Below, piece by piece: positions 1 through 7,850 of a stretch of 44,935 nt of DNA. How positions within the stretch are numbered: position 1 is the first letter of the stretch; each line of letters starts with the position of its first letter. Source of the DNA: LSUCC0057 sp048549915 (GTDB taxonomy: Bacteria; Pseudomonadota; Gammaproteobacteria; Pseudomonadales; Porticoccaceae); contig JBLYYE010000052.1 of NCBI GenBank assembly GCA_048549915.1, forward strand, positions 1 to 44,935, given 5' to 3'. The position numbers and the translations under genes are program-made. A model generated the notes under the pieces. That model was not told the origin of the DNA. It ran no database searches and saw nothing but the letters and a program-made list of their open reading frames with translations.

Positions 1-30
1 CCCATGTGAGAGTAGGTCATCGCCAGGCTT
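1..30 (+). rRNA. rrf: 5S ribosomal RNA, 3' end (partial)
   Basis: The first 30 bases match the 3' end of gammaproteobacterial 5S rRNA: a GAGAGTAGG core at 8-16 followed by CGCCAGGC at 21-28, as in the E. coli 5S tail. The rest of the gene lies outside the window. Two terminator-like hairpins follow directly, as expected at the end of an rRNA operon. Confidence 0.88.
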
Positions 31-41
31 CTAAACAGACA

Positions 42-70
42 ACCCTCAGCCTTATGGCTGGGGGTTTTTT
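42..70 (+). terminator. rRNA operon terminator T1
   Basis: A 10-bp stem (ACCCTCAGCC with GGCTGGGGGT, one G-T pair) closes a TTAT loop and is followed by a run of T. It lies 12 bases after the 5S end, the usual position for the first terminator of an rRNA operon. Confidence 0.88.
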
Positions 71-173
71 GTTGTTCCGGGGAAAGTTGTCATAAAAAGT
101 TCCAGAAAAGCTGCCAGAAACGCGTGCTGACTCAGTGCCCAGCGCCAGCCCTGTCCCTTTATCAAAATAAACG

Positions 174-204
174 ACCCGAGCCCCGAAAGTGTCTCGGGTT
201 TTTT
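174..204 (+). terminator. second terminator after the rRNA operon
   Basis: The stem ACCCGAG/CTCGGGT encloses a 12-base loop and is followed by TTTTTT. It is a backup terminator about 100 bases after the first, a common arrangement after rRNA operons. I see no tRNA gene between the two hairpins (71-173) and nothing recognisable in 205-315. Confidence 0.8.
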
Positions 205-310
205 GCGTGGGGTTTTACAACGGATCCAAATACACCACTCGCGGCGTGATTCGCAGTGTGGCTCTTATAAGTTGAAGTCCGAAACAAAGAGGGCTGTTTA
301 GTGCCCCACA

Positions 311-342
311 AAAAAGCCCCTGAAAAACTCTTTTTCAGGGGC
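311..342 (-). terminator. terminator of the recN-GST operon
   Basis: A perfect 12-bp stem (GCCCCTGAAAAA at 316-327 with its complement at 331-342) closes a 3-base loop. Read on the minus strand it is followed by six T. It lies 25 bases beyond the stop codon of the minus-strand GST gene. Confidence 0.88.
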
Positions 343-367
343 TGTTTGTTCTATAAGAGATTCATTG

Positions 368-1048
368 TTAGGTGGCGAGAATCGATTGTGCACCTTTAAT
401 AAACCTAGCGTTGGCATCTTCATCGCCTGGTGCGACCATGGGTGCCGGTATCTTAAGGCCACGCTCAAAGGCTGGTCTCGCATCTAGCCTGGCTAGCCAT
501 GCCTGCAGTGCAGGAAAGTCGTCAACAGGCACACCCGACCAGCGATGTGTTCGCACCCAGGGATAAGTGGCAATATCAGCGACAGAAAGTTCTCCGGCCA
601 AGTATTCATGATGCTCCAAACGACTTTCAAGTACACCAAAAAGTCGATTGCATTCATTTTGGTAGCGGTCGATAGCGGGTTGATAGACCTCTGGCCAATA
701 GCGGTAGAAAACGTTTGCCTGGCCCATCATTGGACCTATACCACCCATTTGAAACATCAACCACTGCATCGCCACACTGCGTTGCTTCATGTCAGTGGGT
801 AACAATTGACCTGTCTTCTCAGCAAGATAGAGCATGATCGCACCCGATTCGAAAACAGCAAAGTCATCTTCACTGCGGTCAACAATCGCGGGAATTCTGC
901 CGTTAGGATTGATTGCTAAAAATTCGGGCTGTTTCTGTTCGCCGCTACTTAAGTCAATTGAGAGGACCTGGTAATCAACGCCGAGCTCTTCAAGCATGAT
1001 GCTTACTTTGTGCCCATTCGGTGTGGCTGAGGTATATAGATCGATCAT
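368..1048 (-). CDS. yfcG: Glutathione S-transferase family protein, YfcG-like (nu class)
   Basis: This is a 226-residue cytosolic GST-fold protein. The N-terminal thioredoxin-like domain has the TPNGHK segment (residues 9-14) in place of a catalytic Cys, the cis-Pro motif NPNGRIPAIVD (47-57) and ESGAIMLYL (67-75). The alpha-helical C-terminal domain follows. E. coli YfcG and YghU share the TPNGHK and IPAIVD patterns; these nu-class enzymes bind two glutathiones and act as disulfide-bond reductases or organic-peroxide reductases. That function here is inferred from family resemblance. The ATG has a GGAG seven bases upstream. It lies 28 bases after recN on the same strand and ends at a strong terminator, so the two are probably cotranscribed. 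The family is clear; the exact substrate is not. Confidence 0.85.
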   Translation of the reverse strand: MIDLYTSATPNGHKVSIMLEELGVDYQVLSIDLSSGEQKQPEFLAINPNGRIPAIVDRSEDDFAVFESGAIMLYLAEKTGQLLPTDMKQRSVAMQWLMFQMGGIGPMMGQANVFYRYWPEVYQPAIDRYQNECNRLFGVLESRLEHHEYLAGELSVADIATYPWVRTHRWSGVPVDDFPALQAWLARLDARPAFERGLKIPAPMVAPGDEDANARFIKGAQSILAT

Positions 1049-1076
1049 GCTGTGGCTCCAGTGATTAGTGTTGTTG

Positions 1077-2744
1077 TCATTCTGAGTTTGCCAGCTGCAA
1101 CATCTCGTTGGCGTGGGCTAATGTTTGCTGGGTGATTTTGGCTCCACCCAGCATGCGTGCCAATTCCTCACCCCTCTGCTCATCGTTTAGAGGTGTCATC
1201 GTGGCAAAGCCTTGAGACTTACTGGCGACAAAGTGGTGGTGCGCTCTAGCGGCCACTTGTGCTTGATGGGTGACGCTGATCACCTGGCCGCGCTCGCCAA
1301 GCCCGCGCAACAGTTGTCCGACAACATCCGCTGTGGCGCCGCCAATGCCGACATCCACTTCGTCAAACAACAGCGTTGGTACACCACTTTGATCTGCTGC
1401 ACTGACCTGTATTGCCAAACTGACACGTGAAAGCTCGCCGCCAGAGGCTATTTTCTGAAGAGACTTTGGCGGTTGTCCTGCATTGGTGACAATCAGCAGT
1501 TCAACTGCCTCATTGCCGTGACTGCTGGGTTGCTCTAATGGCTGTAATTCAAACTGAACAACCGCCTCGGGCATAGCAAGCGCGGCGAGCTGTTGGTTGA
1601 CCATTTTTGAAAGCTTGTTAGCTGCAGTTTGGCGTTTGCGACTGAGTTTTGAAGCGCTCTCGGTATAAAGTTGCAAATTTGCAGACACTGACTTTCGAAG
1701 CTCCTCCAAGGCCTCATCGGAGTCGTCACAATGGGACAGTTCTTCTGATATCTCGTTGAGGCGATGTTGCAGCTCTATCGGATCACGCCGGTATTTGCGC
1801 GCCATCGAATGCAGCTCACCCAGTTGACGGTCGAGCTGCGCTAGTCGCTCTGGATCTGCCTCAAAATGGTCGATATAAGAGGAGATCTCATGGCTCGACT
1901 CCTCTACCTGTATGAGCGCGCTTTGAAGTAATTCAGTGCTGGTTTGCAGGGCTAAGGGAGGGTTTTTAATGCCCTTGAGATAACTGATGGCCTTGTTGAT
2001 GCTGTCTCGAATGCCTTCTTTATCTCCGCCTTCACAAAGTAGCAGTGCGCGCTGAGAGTCTTGAATAATTTGTTCAGCGTTGGCTAGAGCGGCGTGCTCA
2101 TTTTCTAAACGGCTGTACTCCTCCTCGCTGATGGCCACCGGGGTAAGCTCTTCTATTTGAAAGCGCAGCAGGGCTGCGCGCTCAGCCAGCTCTGCGGCAT
2201 TAGCCTCGCGTGCGGTGAGCTGTTGTTGTGCACTGTTCCAGGCCCGATAGGCCTTTTGCACTTGGTCGAGAAGTTCGCTGTAACCGCCAAAGTTGTCAAG
2301 CAACTGACGCTGGCTTTCGCGCTTCAACAGCGAGTGGTGTTCGTGTTGACCGTGTATCTCTAGGAGCAGCTCGCCAAGCTCTTTAAGCTGCCCCATGGTG
2401 GCGGGCTGGCCGTTGATATAGCCTTTTGAGCGGCCATCTCGTGAAAATGAGCGACGCAGGAGACACTCATTAGTGCCGAATTCTCTCTCCTCAAGCCACT
2501 GGCGGGCCTCAGGTAGATCGGTGAGATCAAATTGTGCCGCTACGACAGCACTATTGGCGCCGTGGCGGATGGTGTCACTGTCGGCACGATCCCCCAAGGC
2601 CATGCCCAGAGCGTCTAGTATCAGTGACTTTCCTGCACCTGTCTCGCCGGTGATGGCACTGGTGCCGGCCTTGAAGTCTAGCTCCAGGCGCTCTGCCAGA
2701 GTGTAATTTTGGATTGTCAGTGTCAGCAGCACAGTGATCTTCAC
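1077..2744 (-). CDS. recN: DNA repair protein RecN (SMC-like ATPase)
   Basis: At 555 residues it matches the length of E. coli RecN. Visible motifs are Walker A GETGAGKS (residues 33-40), a central coiled-coil region, the ABC signature ASGGELS (433-439) and Walker B LLFDEVD (458-464). RecN is a cytosolic SMC-family ATPase recruited to double-strand breaks, where it holds ends together for RecA-dependent repair. The start is a GTG at 2744 with no clear ribosome binding site. A second in-frame GTG at 2732 gives the N-terminus MLLTLTIQNYTL, closer to the family norm, so four residues are uncertain. A good sigma-70 promoter lies just upstream, but no CTGT-N8-ACAG LexA box is visible, unlike E. 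coli recN. Confidence 0.96.
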   Translation of the reverse strand: MKITVLLTLTIQNYTLAERLELDFKAGTSAITGETGAGKSLILDALGMALGDRADSDTIRHGANSAVVAAQFDLTDLPEARQWLEEREFGTNECLLRRSFSRDGRSKGYINGQPATMGQLKELGELLLEIHGQHEHHSLLKRESQRQLLDNFGGYSELLDQVQKAYRAWNSAQQQLTAREANAAELAERAALLRFQIEELTPVAISEEEYSRLENEHAALANAEQIIQDSQRALLLCEGGDKEGIRDSINKAISYLKGIKNPPLALQTSTELLQSALIQVEESSHEISSYIDHFEADPERLAQLDRQLGELHSMARKYRRDPIELQHRLNEISEELSHCDDSDEALEELRKSVSANLQLYTESASKLSRKRQTAANKLSKMVNQQLAALAMPEAVVQFELQPLEQPSSHGNEAVELLIVTNAGQPPKSLQKIASGGELSRVSLAIQVSAADQSGVPTLLFDEVDVGIGGATADVVGQLLRGLGERGQVISVTHQAQVAARAHHHFVASKSQGFATMTPLNDEQRGEELARMLGGAKITQQTLAHANEMLQLANSE

Positions 2745-2764
2745 GCAGCAGTAAGTTGAATGAA

Positions 2765-2793
2765 ATCATAGCCTCTAATGTGATCGCTAACAA
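2765..2793 (-). promoter_or_regulatory. recN sigma-70 promoter
   Basis: On the minus strand, TTGTTA (2793-2788) is followed after 17 bases by TATGAT (2770-2765), a 5/6 match to the -10 consensus. Transcription would start near 2758, about 14 bases before the GTG. It lies back to back with the grpE heat-shock promoter. Confidence 0.6.
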
Positions 2794-2816
2794 TTGTTGT
2801 CTGACGTTAGTCTAGA

Positions 2817-2844
2817 GTTGAATCCGATAAAACAATCCCCATAT
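2817..2844 (+). promoter_or_regulatory. sigma-32 heat-shock promoter of grpE
   Basis: GTTGAAT at 2817-2823 matches the -35 consensus CTTGAAA at five of seven bases. CCCCATAT at 2837-2844 is a full match to the -10 consensus CCCCATNT. The 13-base spacer is within the range for RpoH promoters. It lies about 80 bases before the grpE start. Confidence 0.8.
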
Positions 2845-2922
2845 AGGTGCTAAGGGATAAGGGGGGTTGCAGCCGCCTGTGATTTTATCGCGTATTTTTT
2901 GCGCAACAGTTGAGGACTTGAT

Positions 2923-3477
2923 GTGAGTGACGAAGACAATAAAGCCCAGGACGAAAACCCCGATCTGGAAGATCAGCAGACAGTAGAAGATGAGCATCGA
3001 GAAGAAGGCGCCGAGCCACAGCCCGAGCCATCGGTCGATGATCAGTTGCAAGAGAGTCGCGAGCAGATGCTGCGCATTCAGGCTGAGATGCAAAATGTAC
3101 GGCGTCGAGCGGAACGCGATGTTGCCAATGCGCACAAATTTGCTTTAGAAAAGTTTGCCGGCGAACTGCTGCCTGTGGTTGATAATTTAGAGCGGGCGCT
3201 AGCGGCAATCGACAGTGATGACGAGACACAAAAGGCCGTTCGAGAAGGACTGGAATTAACCTTAAAGAGCTTTACCGATGTGCTGAATAAGTTTGATCTG
3301 GTGGCAGTCAACCCTATCGGAGAGCCCTTTGATCCGGAGCTCAGTCAAGCGATGGCCCAGGTCCCCAATCCGGAGTTGGAGCCCAACACGGTCATGGAGG
3401 TATTTCAGAAAGGTTATACGCTCAGTGGTCGTCTGCTGCGCCCAGCAATGGTCGTGGTTTCTAAAGCTGCAGAGTAG
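2923..3477 (+). CDS. grpE: Nucleotide exchange factor GrpE
   Basis: This is a 184-residue protein with an acidic, disordered N-terminus (residues 1-45), a long coiled coil (about 45-100) and the conserved C-terminal beta domain ending QKGYTLSGRLLRPAMVVVSK (162-181). GrpE dimers release ADP from DnaK and reset the chaperone cycle. The start is a GTG at 2923 with TGAGGA six bases upstream; the ATG two bases earlier is followed at once by TGA, so it cannot be used. The gene is preceded by a sigma-32 promoter and followed by dnaK, fitting heat-shock control. Confidence 0.97.
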   Translation: MSDEDNKAQDENPDLEDQQTVEDEHREEGAEPQPEPSVDDQLQESREQMLRIQAEMQNVRRRAERDVANAHKFALEKFAGELLPVVDNLERALAAIDSDDETQKAVREGLELTLKSFTDVLNKFDLVAVNPIGEPFDPELSQAMAQVPNPELEPNTVMEVFQKGYTLSGRLLRPAMVVVSKAAE

Positions 3478-3516
3478 TAGGTCAAAAAAGTTTTTTTATT
3501 TAGGTCTGATTAACCC

Positions 3517-3546
3517 CTTGAAATAGAGGGTTGTGGACCCACATAA
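3517..3546 (+). promoter_or_regulatory. sigma-32 heat-shock promoter of dnaK
   Basis: CTTGAAA at 3517-3523 is a perfect RpoH -35 element. After 15 bases, CCACATAA (3539-3546) matches six of eight positions of CCCCATNT. The 159-base grpE-dnaK gap thus appears to give dnaK its own heat-shock promoter beside read-through from grpE. Confidence 0.7.
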
Positions 3547-3638
3547 GAGATAAGTGCAGAGCAGCTGAAGCCAACAAAAGTTGCCAGTTAGAGCTCTGTA
3601 GAGGTTAGCAAAGACGTTTAAAATTCGGAGTATGAATC

Positions 3639-5549
3639 ATGGCTAAAATTATCGGTATTGATTTGGGTACCACCAACTCTTGTGTCGCTGTGCTTGAAGG
3701 CGATAAGCCGCGTGTTATTGAAAATTCAGAAGGTGCGCGCACTACACCCTCTATCGTCGCATTTACTGCCGACGATGAAATTTTAGTGGGGCAGTCGGCG
3801 AAGCGCCAGTCAGTCACTAACCCAGAAAATACACTATATGCTATCAAGCGTCTCATCGGCCGCCGCTTCGAAGACGAAGTCGTGCAAAAAGACATCAAGA
3901 TGGTGCCTTATAAAATTGTTAAGGCAGACAACGGTGATGCTTGGGTTGAAGTAAAGGGCGATAAAAAAGCGGCCCCGCAGATCTCTGCAGAGATCCTCAA
4001 AAAAATGAAGAAGACTGCAGAAGACTATCTCGGTGAAGCTGTCACAGAAGCCGTGGTTACCGTTCCGGCTTACTTTAACGATGCGCAGCGCCAAGCTACC
4101 AAAGATGCTGGGCGCATTGCTGGGCTAGAAGTTAAACGCATCATCAACGAGCCCACTGCTGCCGCGTTGGCTTATGGTATGGACAAAGCAGCTGGCGATC
4201 GTGTGATTGCCGTCTACGATCTTGGTGGTGGTACGTTTGATATCTCAATCATCGAGATTGCCGATGTAGATGGTGAAAAACAGTTCGAAGTGCTCGCCAC
4301 CAACGGTGACACCTTCTTGGGTGGTGAAGATTTCGATATGCGCCTGATCGAATACCTCGCCGATGAATTCAAAAAAGAGAGCAGCATTGATCTGAGTGGT
4401 GATCCGCTGGCAATGCAGCGCCTCAAAGAAGCAGCCGAGAAAGCTAAGATTGAGCTCTCTTCAAGCCAGCAGACCGAGATTAACCTGCCCTACATCACTG
4501 CAGATGCTACTGGCCCCAAACATTTGGTTGTGAAAATGACCCGTGCCAAATTGGAATCGCTGGTCGATGACTTGATCCAGCGCTCTCTGGAGCCGGTTAA
4601 GTTGGCTCTAAAAGATGCTGGCAAAAGTGCCTCCGAAATCGATGAAGTGATTTTGGTTGGCGGGCAGACACGCATGCCTAAAGTGCAAGAAGCAGCGACT
4701 ACTTTCTTTGGCAAAGAGCCCCGCAAAGATGTAAACCCCGATGAAGCCGTCGCGGTGGGTGCAGCATTGCAGGGCGCTGTTCTCTCTGGTGATGTGACCG
4801 ATGTGTTGCTGCTCGATGTGACTCCGCTGTCGCTGGGTATTGAAACTATGGGTGGCGTAGCGACTGCGTTGATCGAGAAAAACACGACTATCCCCACTAA
4901 GAAGTCACAGATCTTCTCGACTGCCGACGACAACCAAACGGCAGTGACTATTCACGTAGTGCAGGGTGAGCGCAAGCAAGCTGCGCAGAACAAGTCATTG
5001 GGTCGCTTCGATCTCGCCGATATTCCACCTGCTCAGCGCGGTATGCCGCAAATTGAAGTGACGTTCGATATCGATGCGAACGGCATTTTGAACGTTGGTG
5101 CCAAAGACAAAGCAACCGGTAAAGAGCAGTCAATTGTCATCAAGGCGTCCTCTGGTCTCTCCGATGAAGAGATTGATGCAATGGTACGCGATGCCGAGGC
5201 GAATGCCGAAGACGACAAGAAATTCGAGGCTTTGATCCAAGCTCGCAACAGTGCCGACGGTTTGGCGCACGCCGCTAAGAAAACTTTAGAGGAGGCTGGC
5301 GATAAGGCAACTGACGAAGAGAAGCAAGCTATTGAAGCTGCAGTGGCTGAAGTGGAAGAAGCGGTCAAGAGTGATGATGTCGCAGTGATTGAAGCCGCTA
5401 CGGCTAAGCTTTCCGAGGCATCCTCTGCGCTAGCTCAAAAGATGTATGCTGAGCAAGGTGCAGAAGCGGGAGCTGAGCAGCCGCAAGATGGCGCCGACGA
5501 TGCAGTTGATGCAGAGTTTGAAGAGGTTAAAGACGACAACAGCAAATAA
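3639..5549 (+). CDS. dnaK: Molecular chaperone DnaK (Hsp70)
   Basis: A 636-residue Hsp70, two residues shorter than E. coli DnaK. The actin-like ATPase domain begins GIDLGTTNSC (residues 6-15) and contains the second phosphate motif YDLGGGTFDISI. The peptide-binding domain, the helical lid and an acidic tail ending EEVKDDNSK follow. DnaK binds exposed hydrophobic segments of unfolded proteins in the cytosol and works with GrpE and DnaJ, both encoded alongside. The ATG has GGAG eight bases upstream. A perfect RpoH -35 element lies 120 bases upstream. Confidence 0.99.
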   Translation: MAKIIGIDLGTTNSCVAVLEGDKPRVIENSEGARTTPSIVAFTADDEILVGQSAKRQSVTNPENTLYAIKRLIGRRFEDEVVQKDIKMVPYKIVKADNGDAWVEVKGDKKAAPQISAEILKKMKKTAEDYLGEAVTEAVVTVPAYFNDAQRQATKDAGRIAGLEVKRIINEPTAAALAYGMDKAAGDRVIAVYDLGGGTFDISIIEIADVDGEKQFEVLATNGDTFLGGEDFDMRLIEYLADEFKKESSIDLSGDPLAMQRLKEAAEKAKIELSSSQQTEINLPYITADATGPKHLVVKMTRAKLESLVDDLIQRSLEPVKLALKDAGKSASEIDEVILVGGQTRMPKVQEAATTFFGKEPRKDVNPDEAVAVGAALQGAVLSGDVTDVLLLDVTPLSLGIETMGGVATALIEKNTTIPTKKSQIFSTADDNQTAVTIHVVQGERKQAAQNKSLGRFDLADIPPAQRGMPQIEVTFDIDANGILNVGAKDKATGKEQSIVIKASSGLSDEEIDAMVRDAEANAEDDKKFEALIQARNSADGLAHAAKKTLEEAGDKATDEEKQAIEAAVAEVEEAVKSDDVAVIEAATAKLSEASSALAQKMYAEQGAEAGAEQPQDGADDAVDAEFEEVKDDNSK

Positions 5550-5570
5550 GGTTGTCAACAAGCGGTATCC

Positions 5571-5597
5571 ACAGCGCGGGGTTATGCCCCGCGCTGT
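5571..5597 (+). other. dnaK-dnaJ intergenic hairpin
   Basis: A perfect 11-bp stem (ACAGCGCGGGG, 5571-5581, with 5587-5597) closes a five-base loop. The following TGTTGA is not a T-run, so this is unlikely to be a full terminator. It more likely protects the dnaK mRNA 3' end or lowers dnaJ expression relative to dnaK. Confidence 0.7.
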
Positions 5598-5641
5598 TGT
5601 TGATGAGATACAGCCAATTTAGGAATTAAAAGAGTTACTTT

Positions 5642-6757
5642 ATGTCTAAGCGCGATTACTACGAAATACTCGGTGTCGAAAAGGGCGCCAGCGAAGCCGA
5701 AGTGAAAAAGGCATTTCGACGTGTCGCTATGAAGCATCACCCCGATCGCAACCCCGACAATAAAGAGTCGGAGGAAAAGTTTAAAGAGGCTCAGGAAGCG
5801 TACGAGGTGCTCGGCGACCAAGAGAAGCGAGCTAACTATGATCGCTTTGGGCATGCCGGTGTCGACGGTCAAAGCCAAGCGGGCGGTGCCGGGTTTAGTG
5901 ACATCTTTGGCGACGTTTTTGGGGATATTTTCGGTGGTGGTGGCGGTCGCGGACGCGGTGGCCCGGCGCGCGGTTCGGATATGCGCTACGATTTGGCCCT
6001 CTCTCTAGAGGACGCTGTGCGCGGTAAAACCGTAGAGATCAAAGTGCCTACTGTAGTGCATTGCGACACTTGCGAAGGTAGCGGCGCGCGCCCTGGAACT
6101 TCTACTTCTACCTGTGGGACGTGCCAAGGGCATGGCCAAGTTCGTATGTCGCAAGGGTTTTTCTCGGTGCAGCAAACCTGTCCACAGTGCCATGGGCGCG
6201 GCAAAACCATTACCGACCCATGCGGAGATTGTCACGGCCAGGGTTTGCGCGAAGAGCGCCAGACACTCTCGGTTAAGATCCCTCCGGGTGTAGACAGTGG
6301 CGATCGTATACGACTTTCGGGCAAAGGCGAGGCCGGTCCCCAGGGTGGTCCGGCTGGGGATCTCTACGTTCAAGTTGTGGTGCGCGAGCACCCCATTTTT
6401 GTTCGCGACGGTGCCAACCTCCACTGTGAAGTCCCGATTAGCTTCTCTCAGGCGGCTTTGGGTGGAGAACTCGAAGTGCCTACTTTAGGTGGCAAGGTTA
6501 AGTTAAAGATTCCGGCGGAGACACAGACCGGGAAACTGTTCCGCTTGCGCGGCAAGGGTGTGGCCCCCGTGCGCGGTGGTGGTGCGGGTGATCTGCTCTG
6601 TCGAGTGCTAATTGAAACTCCCGTTCACCTCAGCAGCGAACAGCGTGATTTGCTGGAAAAATTTGAAGAGAGTCTCGGTGGTAAACGCAAGCATTCACCG
6701 AAAAGCGAGACTTGGTTTGCCGGCGTGAAAAAATTCTTCGATAATCTGACAGGTTGA
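5642..6757 (+). CDS. dnaJ: Co-chaperone DnaJ (Hsp40)
   Basis: A 371-residue type I J-protein. Domains in order are the J domain with HPD at residues 33-35, a Gly/Phe-rich linker (about 75-112), four CxxCxGxG zinc motifs (Cys pairs at 141/144, 158/161, 180/183 and 194/197) and the C-terminal substrate-binding and dimerisation domains. DnaJ delivers clients to DnaK and stimulates its ATPase. It follows dnaK after 92 bases that contain a stable hairpin, so its level is probably tuned below that of DnaK. Confidence 0.98.
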   Translation: MSKRDYYEILGVEKGASEAEVKKAFRRVAMKHHPDRNPDNKESEEKFKEAQEAYEVLGDQEKRANYDRFGHAGVDGQSQAGGAGFSDIFGDVFGDIFGGGGGRGRGGPARGSDMRYDLALSLEDAVRGKTVEIKVPTVVHCDTCEGSGARPGTSTSTCGTCQGHGQVRMSQGFFSVQQTCPQCHGRGKTITDPCGDCHGQGLREERQTLSVKIPPGVDSGDRIRLSGKGEAGPQGGPAGDLYVQVVVREHPIFVRDGANLHCEVPISFSQAALGGELEVPTLGGKVKLKIPAETQTGKLFRLRGKGVAPVRGGGAGDLLCRVLIETPVHLSSEQRDLLEKFEESLGGKRKHSPKSETWFAGVKKFFDNLTG

Positions 6758-6792
6758 CCTAACTGCGTGCGTTTAGCACTGAGAGAGAGCAT

Positions 6793-7596
6793 ATGATTAG
6801 AGTGGCAGTGACCGGTGCCGGTGGGCGAATGGGAAAAACCTTAATTGAGGCGCTGTCGCTATCTAGAGAAGCGGAATTAACGGTTGCACTGGAACGCCCG
6901 GACAGCTCATTGATTGGCGTCGACAGCGGAGAATTGGCCGGTATTGGTCGCAACAATGTGCTGCTCAGCAGCGAATTAACCTCTCAGGCCGATCAGTTTG
7001 ATGTGCTGATAGATTTTACTGTCCCTCAGGCCACGGTGGCCAACGCTGCCTGGTGCGCCAACCACAATAAGCGCTTGGTGGTAGGGACTACCGGTTTTAC
7101 TGCCGAGCAGCGTACAGAAGTGGAGTCTATGGGTGAGCAGAGCGCTCTGTGCATCGCCTCAAACTACGCCACCGGCGTAAATCTTTGCTTTAAGTTGGCA
7201 GAGATGGCAGCGTCGGTGCTCGGCGATGAGGTCGACATTGAGATTATCGAAGCTCATCACCGGCATAAAGTGGATGCTCCTTCGGGCACGGCGCTCTCAC
7301 TCGGTGAAGCGGTGGCTAAACCGCTGGGTCGCGATCTGAGAGAAGTGGCCGTCTATGGTCGCGAGGGTCAAACCGGTGCCCGCGAGCGTGAGACGATCGG
7401 CTTTGCGACGGTGCGCGGGGGGGACGTCGTCGGCGATCACACGGTATTGTTTGCCGCCGAGGGTGAGCGCATAGAAATTACTCACAAAGCCTCTAGCCGC
7501 ATGGCTTTTGCCCGTGGCGCGGTGCGTGCAGCGGCTTGGCTCGGTGCCAAAGAGCGCGGTTTGTTTGATATGCAGGATGTGCTCGGGTTGCGTTAA
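6793..7596 (+). CDS. dapB: 4-hydroxy-tetrahydrodipicolinate reductase DapB
   Basis: A 267-residue NAD(P)H-dependent reductase of the lysine/meso-diaminopimelate pathway. The N-terminal Rossmann motif is VTGAGGRMG (residues 6-14). The family signature EAHHRHKVDAPSGTA (153-167) holds the catalytic His pair and Lys159. Its product leads to meso-DAP, which MurE (encoded at 30239-31822) adds to peptidoglycan precursors. The ATG follows a GAGAGAGAG ribosome-binding stretch. It follows dnaJ by 35 bases with no terminator, so some heat-shock read-through is possible. Confidence 0.98.
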   Translation: MIRVAVTGAGGRMGKTLIEALSLSREAELTVALERPDSSLIGVDSGELAGIGRNNVLLSSELTSQADQFDVLIDFTVPQATVANAAWCANHNKRLVVGTTGFTAEQRTEVESMGEQSALCIASNYATGVNLCFKLAEMAASVLGDEVDIEIIEAHHRHKVDAPSGTALSLGEAVAKPLGRDLREVAVYGREGQTGARERETIGFATVRGGDVVGDHTVLFAAEGERIEITHKASSRMAFARGAVRAAAWLGAKERGLFDMQDVLGLR

Positions 7597-7632
7597 AGCT
7601 GCCTCTATTTGCCATTAAGGCATCGGATTAGA

Positions 7633-7662
7633 TAGACAGATAGCGAACATTGGCTGTACAAT
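7633..7662 (+). promoter_or_regulatory. carA sigma-70 promoter
   Basis: TAGACA (7633-7638, 5/6 to TTGACA) and TACAAT (7657-7662, 5/6 to TATAAT) are separated by 18 bases. Transcription would start near 7669. This gives a leader of about 180 bases containing an intrinsic terminator before the carA start. Confidence 0.6.
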
Positions 7663-7730
7663 ACTGTCCTAGATTCTGTCCATTTAGGGCAGCCTAGATC
7701 CGGGAGTATGCGGCCAGAATAGTTCTAATT

Positions 7731-7768
7731 AAGCGAGATGAGACCCTAGTGTTTCATCTCGCTTTTTT
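7731..7768 (+). terminator. intrinsic terminator inside the carA leader
   Basis: An 11-bp perfect stem (AAGCGAGATGA, 7731-7741, with 7754-7764) has a 12-base loop and runs into six T (7763-7768). It lies downstream of the candidate carA promoter and upstream of carA. It could be a transcription attenuator, or the delayed terminator of dapB. A minimal reading frame ATG-AGA-CCC-TAG (7738-7749) begins inside the stem. Confidence 0.8.
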
Positions 7769-7850
7769 ACAATTTGGCCCATAAAAAAAGCCATTGCTGT
7801 GCAAATGGCCACTCAGATCTACTCTTTAATTGCACTTTTTAGGAGGTCGT

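Noticed and set aside
71..173. Possible tRNA gene after the 5S rRNA
   Set aside because: No acceptor stem, TTC-type T-loop or anticodon arm could be assembled between the two terminators.
545..802. Plus-strand open frame opposite the GST gene
   Set aside because: It is a shadow of the conserved GST gene with no recognisable protein features. Similar shadows opposite recN, dnaK, carB, ffh and the mur genes were left out for the same reason.
7830..7850. Longer carA beginning at TTG 7830
   Set aside because: It would place the perfect AGGAGG inside the coding region and add residues not found in CarA proteins; GTG 7851 restores E. coli numbering of Cys269, His353 and Glu355.
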